Source: Leptasterias polaris | Taxonomy: Eukaryota > Echinodermata > Asteroidea > Forcipulatida > Asteriidae | Direction of reading: 5' to 3' | Length of the DNA stretch: 64,000 bases | Assembly (NCBI GenBank): GCA_037783415.1 | Contig: JAZGTN010000017.1 | Location: 440,501-504,500 of the forward strand | Shown here: piece after piece, positions 34,205-48,300 of the stretch | Position numbering within the stretch: position 1 is the stretch's first letter | Layout of the letters: each line of letters begins with the position of its first letter | Notes under the pieces: model-generated | The model's input: the letters and a program-made list of their open reading frames with translations, nothing else | Database searches by the model: none | What the model was told of the DNA's origin: nothing | Program-made: the position numbers and the translations under genes

Positions 34205-36129
34205 ACAAATTATCCGCTTCTCGCAGGGTGAAAGGGAATTGTAAAAGCCAGCTGCATAATGAAGCATGACACATATTTTGTCGTGGACCTTATAGGATAA
34301 AAATACGTTTTTCTAAGAATCGTATCTTACTGGAATTGTGAACTGTTCTTTTTAAAGAACGCCCTTTGTTGATTGGTGGTGGAACTTTAGAATGAGTGAA
34401 CGCATTGAGCATGTGTGAGATTATATAATTATTTTAACCTGATCTACATGTATATACATGTAGCGTGTTGCCACTCCGGCCAGTGCCATTGACTTACATA
34501 TTATTACATGATAAATCAAGGCATTTAAAGACATGGGAGGTGAGGAATAGTTACTCATAGTCTCGACCTTGGTATGCAAGAAAAAAACAGTTAATTAACC
34601 GTTACACACAGACATGACTAAGACATATTTGTTCAAACAATAATTTTCCAGTAAAAGTCTTTTTATCCGAACTATTGTGTTATCGGAAGTATTGGAAGGG
34701 GCAATATAGGAATGACCTTTACTTTGACCGTTATAGGTTGAGCAGAAGTTGGTCAATTGCTGCGCTTGAGCCATCAAAAACAAACAAAATACTCCAAAGA
34801 CAAAAATTACCAATTGGATTTTCAAGATTCAGCCGCCATGTAAGAAACCGTACTTACCGACATCTCACCTTCAAAGTCACATGTTATGTGTTACGCGTGC
34901 AAATTTACAAGCCATTGTACGCTTTGCAAATGATGAAGTTGTGTTTCAAGTATTATTATTATTTATTTTTTTTGAGTGTAGGCCTATATGTTTTTAACAA
35001 ACCAGCCATCTTCATAGTTTGTGTTTTTAACAGAACGAAACGTCTGCTGCTCATAACTAATGCTTAGTCTTGAGGATGGGCGTAGAGGTCACGTGCTTTG
35101 TGCAATGCTCGTTAAAAAAAGCACTTACACTTATCGCGGACAGAGAAGGGGTTTGCCCCAGTGTTTCTGACAGTGGCTGCTGAATGCGCCGCACCTTGTT
35201 ACCCCCCCCCCCCCCCCCCAATTTCATGAATGGGTCTCATAATTCAAAAAATCTACCGTTAAGAAAAGCAGGAGGCGTTTCTTTCTTTCATTCGGCGGCC
35301 AACTTGGATTGTCAAGATAGCTGCCATGTAAAAATCCATATTTACCGATATTTCACCTTCCAAGTCACTTGGCAGCTACGGTATGTGTTAAGCGTGCAAT
35401 TAACAAACCATTGTGGATGCTTTGCAAATGATAAAGTTGTGTTTCATGGTTTTTTTCAATTTGTAATGTATATTTTTAACAAACCAGCCATCTTGATAGT
35501 TTGTGTTTATAAAAGAGGGAAACGTCTGCTGCTCATATATGTGGTTCAATTGTTTTCCTTGACCATGACATTTTATGTTTGGACACACAAATTGTGATCC
35601 AAGTAACACAGAAGGAGGATATTGGTAAATATATGGGTTTTTATATGGCCGCAATCTTGAAAATCCAAGATGGCCACCATTATAAAAGAAAAAAAGCACT
35701 GCCGTTGTAAGAGTGATACAGTAATGTATTCCTTTACCTTGAAAATGTATGTTTGAACACCATAATTATGACTCTAAGTGAATTACAAGGTGGGATATTA
35801 GTATAAAACACGGGGGTTTATGGCGGCCATCTTGAAAACCCAAGATGGCCGCCATAATGCATCGTGGGGTAGGCCTAGTGGTTCCTAGCTTGGGTAACAT
35901 GTGGACAAGTTGTGCCTTACTCCGGGAGTCTACATCTATCTCAAACAAATTATAGTCAAAAGCTGCCCGACTATCAAGGTATTTGATGTTAAAAAGGAAC
36001 ATAAAAACCTGTCTTGTGTTCTGTTTGTTCAAGTGCCTTGCATACCTTATTGGTGGATAGATGCACTATATGACTATATAACAAAATTACTGTAATGTTC
36101 GACTATTTTATCATATCCATTCATTACAG
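34205..36129. other. Region between DIRS and the Reeler exons; tandem duplication
   Basis: Two related segments (about 34835-35065 and 35318-35545) share GCCATGTAA.AA.CC.TA, CTTACCGACATCTCACCTTC, TTTAACAAACCAGCCATCTT and AAACGTCTGCTGCTCATA. GATGGCCGCCAT palindromes occur at 35670 and 35840. The first exon (signal peptide start) of the downstream gene should lie here or further left, but I could not identify it; a hydrophobic minus-strand frame at 34595-34825 starts with TTG and is not convincing. Confidence 0.5.
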
Positions 36130-36325
36130 GTTTACATAGCTATCACCATAGCATATTTGCTTCGTGATGTAAATGGGTTACCCTCTGGTCCACCCGTTAC
36201 AAACTATTCTGAGTTATGTTTAGACATGAAACCCTCTGGCCACGGAGGAGCACCGAGTTCTAATCCGCCGCCGTACGCTTTGTACTTCAAGCAATCCGAA
36301 TACACGCCAGGAAAACCCCTTCAAG
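36130..36325 (+). CDS. Reeler domain exon 1
   Basis: Acceptor CATTACAG, donor GTAAGC (phase 1 out). The start [20 protein letters not shown] is hydrophobic like the end of a signal peptide, followed by [20 protein letters not shown] and YTPGKPLQ. The first Reeler Cys and the HG..P..PPPY pattern are present. No in-frame ATG occurs before the upstream stop at 36079, so the initiator must be in an earlier exon. Confidence 0.82.
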
Positions 36326-39300
36326 GTAAGCGGTGTGACAGGGCCGGCGCTTCTGCCCTCCCGTCATTTTATTCCAATACAGCAAAATATTCTTCCGATA
36401 TCGCCTTTTTATAAATCAATTTCCTTCAGCCCACTTATTTAGCGTATGTGGAACACACACACACACCGGAGAAGAAACAAAAACTTGTTATCACATCTTC
36501 ACTTAATAATAATAAAAGGAAATATTTTTGTTGCGCATAATACAGGAGCCTCTATGCGCAACACAAAACATAAACAAATGAAATGAATATATAAGCAAGT
36601 TACCGTAAAATAAAGATTCAAACAAATGAAGTTGAAGGCTCTTTGACCATAGAATTTAGTGGAAAAGGTAGTTTGCGGCAGTAGAGATTAGCCAGCACTT
36701 ACATTTATCATTATTCCCAAAGTTTATTTCACCAGATGGTTCATCTCCAATCCTAAAGCCAGCACAATCTCAGGCACACTTTCTGTTTGACTCCGATTGA
36801 GCTCGTTGCAAAGTTTTTAACTTCTTCTTTCTTTATAGTTTCACTTGAAATCGGACAGAATGGACAGACAAGTCACTTTAAAGGATTTTTTATCATCATC
36901 GACAACCTGGACGAGACCATAGTTCCACATGGGACCTTTGGGGAAATAAGTCAAGGGACGCAGGTTCTCAACTGCTCCCAAAAAGGACAGGTATGGTGAA
37001 CTTTTATTGATTTCCTTCTAAATCTTATCAAATTGGCATTACAGAAAACAAGAACATCGTATTAAATCCAGAAAAGGGAAAGGGAAAAGTGGTAGAAACT
37101 ATTAAGAAATTAATCCATGTCTTAATTTGTACCTCCAAAATTGATTGTTGCAACAACAGCTTGCTTTTTGGCTTGCCTGAGTTCTAATTGAGGAAATTAC
37201 AGGTCATTTAAAATTCAGCTGCACGCCTTGTCACATAATATGAAAAAATTGAGCATAATATACGAGTGCTGAAGAATTCACTTTGGCTTCCAGTAAATAA
37301 GCGTTTGGATTAATGTTGTATTCTGTCTGCAAGATTCTGAAGAGTAAAGCTTCAGGTTTTCTATGTGAGCTACGTGGTGTCAAATCAACTTAACTACACA
37401 CACTCTGCGCTCGACATGCTCTGGTGCGGTAACTTTACAGCAGCCACTTGGCAAAACTAAAATTTAATACTATGACGATCGACCATTCACAATATTTGCC
37501 CCCCCCCCCCCCCCCCCCCCGCTTGTGGAATGGGCTGCCGACGGCAATTCGATCCGCTGATACCCTTGACATTTAAACAAAAATGAAAGCCTACCTGTTT
37601 AGGAATCATTTTCTTTATCACTTAATATTGTTGTTGTTGTTATTGTCATTGTTAATACTCAATTGATCTGTTTTTCCTCAGTAACTTATTGATTTTTCCC
37701 CAGCGCTTTGTGGTGTCTATGTGTGACATGGAAAATGTTTTTGAATAATGAATGTATTTATATATTTTATTATTTATATCAATCTCTTACTAAATGAGCA
37801 CACAAACCCTATGTCAAATTAGCAATATAAACAACACCAGCATTTGTCTCTTTCAGAGGTAATAACGCACGTCTTAGACCTTTTGGTATCAAAATCATTC
37901 TGCGAAAGTAGTAAAGCACTTACAGAATGAAAACATTATTGAGAAATAAAAATTAAGTGGTAAAGTTGGAAAATACCATCAAATACATTTTAAGTTTCAA
38001 GGTGACGATTTGACGCCAAGAGAAATGTTTCTCGAAACTAATTTCGACAAATGATGGCTTTTTCAAAACAAAAAACATAATAGAACTTTACATGCCACCA
38101 ACAATGCACAAACTACAAGTAACATGCAAAATGTTTTGTGCATTGCCGATGGACGTGAGATAATTTGAATTTTTAATGTAAGTTTTCGGGTTAAGATGGC
38201 CAAATATCAGCCCTAATATCTTGAAGTAATAATCACTTTAAATATTTTAACAATAGTGCAGTTTTCTTTGAATTGTGAGCTTAGTACTTACACCTTGTTC
38301 TAGTTTTAACATTTCCACTATGTAGGCCTATGACTTGCAATTTTTTTTCGCACACTATTTCAGGATGCATGGGGACATGCAAACAGTGAGCCGAAGACCA
38401 ACGTCACGGCTTTATGGCTGCCACCGGCGACATGGGAAGGTCCTCTCGTGGCAAGGTAGGTTCAGTTTATAATTATCGCGCGGCACCGGGCTGAACATCT
38501 AACGTCACGCATCGAGGCTCGTGAATAACGCCAGTACCAGCCAAGCCGGATGTTGCCAGCTGTACCTTTGACCTTGCATCCATTTCACATGGAGTTTCGA
38601 GTGAACAAATCATCACTACATCATCTACATGTGTAAACATTATGCACACGCTGCATGTTATGGTGTTCCATAAATCATGTGCCACCTTTATTCAGATTTT
38701 TTTTTCACCGTCGCTTTTTTTTCCGTCGCATTATTTTTTTTTCCGTCGCATTTTGTTTTTCCCGTCGAGAGTACCATCTCGTTATGATCGTGCAGCGTAG
38801 TCCATCAGCCAGCCACGCTTGCCGGTGACACAGGGAACTCTGTCCCCTGGAGATTCTGTCCCGCATTATTTTGAGAAATACATAGGTTGAAGGAAGGGGA
38901 TTCAAAAGAGGGCGCTATCAAAAGAAATTTGTACACAGTTTGCCGTTTAGGGACGGAATTTCCCGGGGGACAAAATCTCGTGCCGCACTGGTACCAACCC
39001 AAGGGACTTATATCTAGTTTCACATTTATTTTTGCAAAAAATCCACAACTCACCATAGTGATAGTCTTTCCAAAACATTAAACTTTTATACCAGTTTTCG
39101 AAAGATTTTTGCCGTAAACTTATTTTCTTTATTTGCTTATTTTCTTTACTTGTTGTTAAGCCAACAGCTGTTTAGATGATGGAATTCTTGTGAGCTTATT
39201 TATTAATTTCATAGTTTGAGTGGTGCATATACTCAAACAGCCGTTTGTCACTCGGCAAGATGGCTGCCTGTCAACAATGTTTCTCTGTATCAGAGTGTCC

Positions 39301-42300
39301 CTGCACTTTTTCCATTAAAGTCACCAATAGGGATATTTATTGGTTAAGGTGACATTTTGTTATATCAGTTGTTTGTAACGTTTAGAGAAGGTTGTGGTGC
39401 AGGGTTGTGTGTATTGAGTCAAAGAGACAGAGGCTGAAATTTCACATCGGTAGAATTACGAGTTTTATACAGAAAAGGTATATCTTCCCTTAACAAAAGT
39501 TACAGGATCTTTGAATTAAAAAAGTAGTTAATTTGTGTTTTTTCTGACTGAACTGGTGCTGTAACAAATTATCGTTTCGATCAGTATGCTTTGATTGGTT
39601 GTCTTCAGGAGAAAGTTGAATTTTTTCTGCCCTTCAAAACAGCCTTTGCAATTTCTACCTATTATAGCTGCTTCAGTTTCGTTTCGTTTTGTTTACTTCT
39701 TAATTGATTGTATCTTTGATATTTCCTATAGAAGTTGGCATCTGGAATTCTGTATTTAAAACGCAGTGACTTTGGATTTGTACATTTACAGGGCAACGGT
39801 GGTCTATTCCTCTGCGGTTTATTGGCAGAACATCACATCAAATATCATCACGTTTAGAAGTTCTTCAGGTATGTTTGATTGACATAACTATTATTGTCAA
39901 CATACACATTCAAACAAGATTAATTGTTTTACAAAAATCAAACAAAACACAGTAAACTTAATGGGGAACACTATTAATATCCTCCCCCCACGAGCCATCA
40001 TCACAAGAGGGCGCGCTCTAACCCTAGACCACTGTCACGGGTAGCAGTTGTTGGGGTGATAGTGGTTCGTGGTTGATTACTTGGAACAATCTTGTTTTTT
40101 GTTTTTTTTTAATCCCAGGGAATTCCTATTTATAGATCTGTAGGTTCACACCAGAAAATATATACAACAATAGTATTATAATAAATATGGTCCGTTCACC
40201 ATTTTGGTTAAACTCTCTTTCTCCTCATAACCAGAAGTATTTGCCATTTTTAGCAAATTTTATGTGATAACGTGGAATTACTTTTACAAAATGAATCGCG
40301 CCTTTTTCCGTCCCCTTTTAGCGTTGCATTTTCTTTTAAGCTGTTCCGACATTTTAGTCGGAACAGCTATTGCAATCGTCCAGATTTTTATTTTTTATTA
40401 TTATTATTATTCTTTCTTTCCATAAAATCGTTTTGACTTAATAACATGGTCATTTTCAAAGACCATTATGTCAACTTTAGCAAAACAAAACTGTAGTCAA
40501 ATGTTATACCATATTAAAGCTTATGCCCTGACTAAAATTTTATATGTAATTAAATTAAAATTCTTAATTAATTATTTACGTGACAGCGGTGTGATTATTT
40601 AATTAGCCAATCTTCTATCATATCTCAAGAAGTATACATCCGATCCTCAAACTTTTCAGTTATGGACTTGTCTTGTAGTGTAGATGTTAGTTCTGGCCTA
40701 ACATTATCGGTCATGCATCATGACGTCATATTTGTAGGCGTGTTTTCTTTTTGTTAATAATTTTTTGGCATGTCTCGAAAATACTATTACCTTTTGAAAT
40801 TTAATTTTCACACTGGTTAGTTCCAAAAACCAAAGGTATACTTTGCCTTTAATCACCCCTATAAAACTGGTGTCTGGTCTTGGTGAAGTACTTTCTGGTT
40901 TCCTAGATAAGGATCTCATGCAAGGTCTGTTAGTCAACTGTAAACAAATTGCCTGGGTCAAATTTCATAGAGCTGTTTGAGCAGAAGATACTGCTCAGCA
41001 AAACTCTGCTGATTTAAAATTAGCAGGAAAAACAGTCAAAGATGTTACATAATAGAATGGTATTTTTTTCTGGTAACCTTTTTCTAGTCAAGCATTGTTT
41101 CATGCTTTTCTAATGTTTGTGCCTAAGCACGTCAATTGGTCCCTGGTCTTGGTGAATGGTTGGACTGCTTAGGGATATCTTGCAGGTTGGGAATTTAAGT
41201 GTGGCGGGAGGGTTACACACTTGTGTTCCCGACACTCCCAGGTTGAACTTCTAAATTGCAGTGCAACATACACTGAGGTCCTACAACAATACAAGGGCTG
41301 ACTCTATCCCCAACCCTAGCATGTAGATAGTGATGAGTTATCGAAACACAGAGTTTCTGGAACAACATAGGCATATGTGTGTCGGAACATGGGGCAGTCA
41401 CCGGCCGGAGAAGTCTTTCCACGGGTTATATAGTTTTGAGAAGGTACCCTAAAGCTCACAACAATTGTTTTCTAGGGTCTAGAGGGTCCATATTGTGATT
41501 TTTATCATGTGATTTTTATCCTCAAATGGCATTTCCACGGTTTATGCTTAATGGGAGGATATACCTTTGGTAATTACTTCAAAAAGTAATGACCATTAAA
41601 ACAATTACTTTGTACAGAGCACTGGAGAGCTGCTGATATTATAAAACATTGTTAGAAACAACATGCTTTGAGGTTATGTAGTTTTAGAGAAAGAGATCAT
41701 TTCCCCCCCCCCCCAAAATGTTAACCAGGGAAAGGCTTCAGGCATATTATGACACCTTTCTCAGGCAGATGAAAGCACACAATTCAATCCAACAAGGGCC
41801 GGGTTTTTGGTGGGTGTTGTTTAAATTATTTTCTTGCAACTTTGATGACCATGATTGAGCCCAAATTTTCACAGGCTTGTTTTTGTATGCATATGTTGAG
41901 GATACTAACTAAAATCAGGTTACTGGTCTTTGTTTCAAACATTGCACACAAATAACACACACACCTAGGGGATACTGAGTAATTAAGTAGATTGGTGTAA
42001 AACGTGTGATTCTATCCTCAAATGGAATCTCTAGGTTGTCTGGCAGGTACCAGTACAGAAATAGACACAATGTTTACCATAAATGGTACGTGATACAAAG
42101 CCACAGAGGAAAAATGGTTGTATCATTTTTACAACATTCAAAATGATTTAAAAGTGATAGGACTTACAACATAAAGCAAAACTGTTTGAAAACAGTCCTA
42201 AATGTCAACAGGGAGTATAGGCCCCCCGTGGACGGTTTATTATGAGCTTATGGATTGTATTCAAATGAAACTAGACATAAGTTTTTGTTCAAACAAAAAC

Positions 42301-45300
42301 AAGGTGTTCGGTGTAGGCATGTACACGCAAGAGCACATTAGCAGAAGTGGTGTAAGGTAAAGACAAAATTTAGAAAACGTGTCTGTGTGTATATAGGTCT
42401 GATAAAATTTCACCTTTAAAGGTATTATACAGGATTGGCAGAGCTGACAAAATAATCACAGACAGTGTTCATGTTTTGTGTAATCAACCACATACATGAA
42501 ATAACAAACCTGTGAAAATATGAGCTCAATTGGTCATCGAGATCACGAGAAAATAGTGAAAAGAGACCTTATGTGTTTTCTGTTTTTCAAACATGGAGTT
42601 TATTATCGCGCGCGATAAAAACTATTGTTTTACTCATTTCTCAGAAACGATAGCATTTCAGGCAGAAATATTTTAAGGAACCCTTTCTACCATTACTTAC
42701 TTTAAATCATGTAAGTTATGTGTGAATCTGTGAACATTTGTGTTTTTCGATCTTACCAATCGTGTACAGGGCCTTTAAGGTAATGTCTCATAGCACTTGA
42801 TGACATCATTAGAACGGGACTTCAAATATTGGATGTTACACATCCCGAGTTGATTACATGCAAACTTTCAGCTTTATCACACATGTTTTCCTCAATTTTT
42901 GTTTTATTTTAAAGTGCACCTTGAAGGTGAGGTCACGTGACACTCGATAACGGGATTGTGATGTGACTTCAAATTGTAGATGTAACACATCCCGGCTTCT
43001 GTTGAACATGCAAGGTTTCAGCCTCATCGTGTATTGTTTTCTGTATTTATAGATATTGTTGTACTGCATCTTTGAGGTGACATCATGTGACGCTTGATGA
43101 TGTCACCATGATTTTTACCAAAATTGTAAATAAAACACATCCCGGCTTGAATACATGCAAGGTTTCAAGCCTGATGATTTTGTTGAACTGCACCGTTAAG
43201 GTGACTTACTTGACACTTTATGACGTCATTAGAACAGAACCCCAAATTTTGGATGTAACACATCTCCCCGGTTGAATACATGCAAAGTTGTATTAAACTT
43301 GATCCTTCATTTCTTTCCTGTAAATATAATGGCTTGACAGGTTGGAATTAGTTTGTGGTATGTGACGCTGGAGAAAGTTTTGAAAACCTTTGTATCACAC
43401 ACAGTTGATCAACTATCCTGAAGTATTCCATTATTTAAAGGCAAAGTATACCTTTGGTTTTTGGAACCCTTTAATTATAAATCCGCTATATAAGTGTAGA
43501 CCTATGCAATAAAACTATCGTGTGAAAACTTCATTTCAAAAGGTGGTTTTTCAGATACCACCAAATATCTGGAGCAGTTTTTTCCATCCAACGCAGGAAG
43601 AATAATCCGTCATTGGAATACACAATCTGAGAAACGTTTCTGACAGAACATTTTACAGATTCAAATTTTGGGAGATAAAAACTTAAATATTTGTCCATAA
43701 CCACATCACTTCAATGTGAAATGTTTCTCAGAATGCATTATGCTATCAAAAGCTGCTGTACATCTTACCGAGTAAGTTTTTATTGCCATTGATTTTAAGA
43801 GTAATTAACCAAATCTATACGTTCCCTTTAAAGATAAATAATTTTTCAATCATTAAGATAATAGCGAATTAGCACTTTACTATGCGAGTTTAAATAGAGA
43901 GAGAAAAAAAAAATTTGATCTGTTGCAAGCTGCTTACCAACCAAAAAGACCCGTGGTATAAGTGCAAAAAATAGTGGCCAGCGTTTCAACCCTATAGCCG
44001 AGTATTACTTAAAAAAAAAACTCTTTTAGGGTCCATGCGTCAGGCTGCAAACTACTTATTGAAATTTAAGAAAATGAACATGATGGGCCTACGCAGTCTA
44101 TCTGCCATCAAGTCAGCATCTCATTGCCATGAGCTGACTAGATTTGACAAGTCATTTCAATGGAGGCATTTGAGTCAAAGTTTACATAGACCACGATGTG
44201 TGTACCTGTTAAATTGCAAATGACTAAAAGTTGGAACACCTTTTCCAACCTGATACAAGCTAGAGCTCGAGCTCACACAATGGAGTTCATCATTGAAGGT
44301 TATATACAGCTGTTAAAATTAACAATTTATGAAAGCCTACAGCCTTTTGATTGTTTAGTCTGCTTTTCAATGGGCTTTAGTTTGTCATGGTTTCCACCAT
44401 TTACAGTTGTTAAACGCCTGCCATGCCCCAATGGGTCATTTCGATCTACAAAGTGAGTGAAAACTTTAGAATGTTCATTCTTTTCATTGCTACCAGGATT
44501 TGAGAACGTTCCTTTTAGTACTGTTTGTGTGCTTTTAAACATCAATCATGGATCTCAAATTCTCCATAGGTAAACATTCATTAAAATGTCACTCAAAACC
44601 TTGAACACCCCCCAAGAAAAGTGGTTCATTCTGACGGCTCCACAAAATAGGCATATAGGTATCAGTTCCTACGGAAGCGCATTGCTGCCAAGTTGAATTT
44701 AAAAATAATAAAAATTAAGTCGTTCGAACGAGATACTAAGTCGTTCGAACGAGATAATACCGAAGAACGCAGTCGGAGGCCTTCGGAGACACACGCTGAT
44801 GGGGGCCAAAGGCGCTCAGACACTCACGAAGCGGCTCTGCAGACAAGTAATTCTAAGACCGAGCGTGTCGGGGCGGTTATTATCTCGTTCGAACGACTTA
44901 ATTATCTCATTCGGACGACTTATTATCTCGTTCGAACGAGATAATTAAGTCGTTCGAACGACTTAATATCTCGTTCGAACGACTTAATTATCTCGTTCGA
45001 ACGACTTATTATCTCGTTTGAACGACTTATTATCTCGTTGGAACGACTTATTATCTCGTTCGAACGACTTAATTTAAAAATAAATAAATTCAACTTGGCA
45101 GCAATGCGCTTCCGTAACTTCCTTCTACTTTCAGTCTATTTCTGGCAGTTGTGTGGATAAATTACCTCGACCTTTCACTGGATGGTGGCAACAAACCAAC
45201 AAAATGGCAAGCACTGCAGTCCGGATGCCAACAAGTATCATGATGAACTACTGTTTCAATCTCAACTTTTATTGACAAAAATACTCTTTGCTATGTATGA

Positions 45301-48300
45301 TTATGTGTAAAAGGTTTCATGTAGGATCTGCCTGAACAATAGGTCCACTTCTTGCAAAGTTTTGTAAATAATTATAACAAAAAGGACAAATTGTAAAAAG
45401 ACAAAATGAATCGAAATTTGATTCTGTTGTTTTTCTGTTTTGTGCTCTCTCTCCTTGCCTGCTTTTGGATGGTACTGTATGTGAGTGCTGGTTTGTTGGC
45501 TTTGATGCATGCATCCTTTTGTACTTTGCTTAACACTGAATTGTTTTTTCTTCATACAATAGGCCCCTACGATCTAGCATTTGTGGTGAACCGTTACATT
45601 CCAGGGGTTTACGTAGCTCAGACAGACACCTTCAATTTCACCCTCGTCCCGGGAACTTCTTCAGACCTCTCCTCTAGACCTCTTGCAGTTGACTATGATC
45701 CCGTAGATACCAAGGTCTACTGGACGGACACTGCCCTTTTCAGCATTCAGCGTTCCTTTTTGAATGGCAGCGCCAAGGAAGTTCTCGTCACAAATGCGAA
45801 TGGTATGTTTTACCAGCTTTTATGGTTTGTGTCTTTATTGAAAACTAGACGACGAGACAATTTAATCAATTTGCCGTGATGTTTTCATACTCCTTTGCTG
45901 ATCTTGCCCTCTGTTCACACAAAAGTAACTCAAATGCTGTGACTTTGTACTGAAACCCCCACCATTTATAATTATTTAGACAAATCTTCAGAACCCCCTT
46001 AACCATAGGGTCAAATATTGGTTTTTGTCAATGTATTGCTGATTTACAGGCCTTATCAAGGTACAATAAAAGTCACATGTGAAAGTTTCAGCTGATCTTT
46101 ATAGTGTCTACTTGCTGAGAAAACAGCTAAAAAACTATCAAAGTATTTTCACAAGAATGAGTCCATCCCTGTTAGTGTTTAGTAAGTGCCAACGGCACAA
46201 CTTCAGCATTCGCAAAGGGACACTAACCCTCAGAAATCTAAGAAACGATTCATTCATGCATGAGTTGTTTCTCCGATTCAATTGTTTTGGGGTGAAAAAA
46301 ATATCCAAACCATATTAGTACTTTGAAGGAAATCCTTTCTCAAAACAGGTTATGCTATCATCAGCTGCAGTGCTTTTTTTTGCAGTAAGTTTTTTATGGT
46401 AATCACTTTTTGGAGGCCCCTAAAAATTTAACGTGTTAACTATTATTCTTTACACTCTGCCTCACCATCAGGAACCTTGCTTGAAACTATAGTTTATTGT
46501 TTTTCAATGTTATTTGTTATACCTTGATAAAGTGTATAGCTTTCTTTACAAAACTCTACGAACTTTTTAACTTCCCTTTACCTTGAAGCACAGCACACAT
46601 CGGTGTCCTTGAAGGTTTTTATGGTTAAAAAAAAAAAGTGTTTTTCCTGGGTGCAAATGAGTAACTTGTTTGCTGAACAATTCCCAGGAATTGAATTTTG
46701 TTGCGTACGTGTTTATACGTGTTTATACGTGTTTATATGTTTAAGGGAAAGTCCCTTTAAATTGAATTTCCTTTCCAAGGTCAACAACCAAGATAGCTTC
46801 CAGGCAATTTGTCATAGTTCTCATGAACTGACGAAATGTCAATTCAGCAAACGTCATTCAGTGCGAAATTCAATTGTGTTCAATTGTGTTTGATGAAAAT
46901 TGTGTTCAATTGTGTTCATGAAAACACTAAAACGAAAGTTTTCAGGGTGAAGTGAACAATAGCAATACCTAATGTTTTATATAGGCGTGTTGTCTGCAAA
47001 AGTCTGACCAGCACTGTCTAGCACCGCAGCACAATTGCCACCAATAACTTTTGTTGCAATGCTGAAAAGTGTATAATCCTCCAGTTGTCAATAAACGCAC
47101 TGTCAAAACAACCTGTGAAAGGGTTTTTGCCTTTAAATATGATTTTTTATTAATTTTTTTATTTATACTTTTTGTTTTTTGTTTTTTTTTGTTGGGGGGG
47201 GGGGGGGGGGGGGGTGGTTTTGTGAAGAAATTTGCATTGGTGGTATCTAACTTCAAAAGATGGGGGCCTAGGAAAGGGGCAAAGAAATGTTTATTTATGT
47301 TTTGGACTGAACAAAAACAAATTACAAGAGCGGGACTTGAACAAGCATTTTCTGAATTTAACCAACCAGTGCTCTATCAACAAATGAGCTAACTGGCCCT
47401 ATTTGGCTGTCTCCCCCATCATCTCCAAGTCTGCTTGAGTCAATTTCTTTGATTAACCCAAAATTGTTATAAATTTTACCCAGTCATTTTCCCCTGTGGT
47501 TTATTACTTGATTGGCTAGTTTAAAAGTGTTTTTTTATGAGATCAATTAAGTTGATTTCAAGTTTGGCAAAAAAGTTTGTCATGAAATAAGATAATGTTC
47601 TAAAACAAAAGAAGACAATGGTAGGCCTATCGAATAAAAAATCAGATTTTTAAGAGCTAATACAAATTTTTAAAATGATGCATCTCTAATTTATTTATCA
47701 TTATTTGAAATTGTTATTTAAATACATTACATTGCTGTACATTTTTCTACTCTGATGTGTTGTGATTATTGTTTTTACTTTCTAAATGTTTTTGATTTCT
47801 ATTCTAAAAAGTTTTCTATTGTTTATTTATTGTTAAGTTTTTGGGGTGGAGGAGGGGAATATAAATTTCAAAAGCAATGTTAATGACAGTCTTTATATGC
47901 TATTTTATTGACATTTAAATTAAATCCAGTCAAAATTATTTTCTCTGATCATGGAGAATTGGCAATGATTTTTTAGTTCTTTGATTTAAAGTAATAATTT
48001 TTATTTTCAAAAATACTGATTCGGTACTTTTCCCCAAAAATAACTCATATATTAGAGCCAGATGGTTTGACCCTTGACATTGAAAATCGTGTGATGTACT
48101 GGACCGATGCGACAAGTGATTTGATAGAGAAAGCTACGTTGGATGGATTCAACAGAACAGTGGTTGTAAATCTCACAAATTCTTCAGGAGACGAGCAAGT
48201 AAAACCCAGAGCTATTATTTTGGACACCAACAACGGGTTTGTTTATTTCTGTTTAATTTACTAAAAAGTTTAAAGGGAATTCTACTTTGGCTTATTTTGG

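Larger units (their letters stand above)
39869..45562. other. 5.7-kb intron or intergenic gap between Reeler and YWTD exons
   Basis: No exon with coding character was found. The gap is filled by a CRE/hairpin repeat (40339-40990), TTAA MITEs (42420, 43439 and a partial reversed copy at 41560-41960), an antisense Penelope-like end (about 43915-44010) and the TTCGAA element (44670-45115). Its repeat density would suit either a long intron or a gene boundary. Confidence 0.45.

Noticed and set aside
34595..34825. Minus-strand frame with a signal-peptide-like start
   Set aside because: The initiator is TTG, not ATG, and it lies in a locally duplicated non-coding segment on the strand opposite the Reeler gene.
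45406..45562. Hydrophobic Met-initiated sequence in frame before YWTD exon 1, as a possible signal peptide and separate gene start
   Set aside because: A phase-1 acceptor (ACAATAG) precedes the conserved domain and matches the Reeler exon's donor phase. The upstream Met frame crosses the polypyrimidine tract. It is kept in mind as an alternative if transcripts show a start there.
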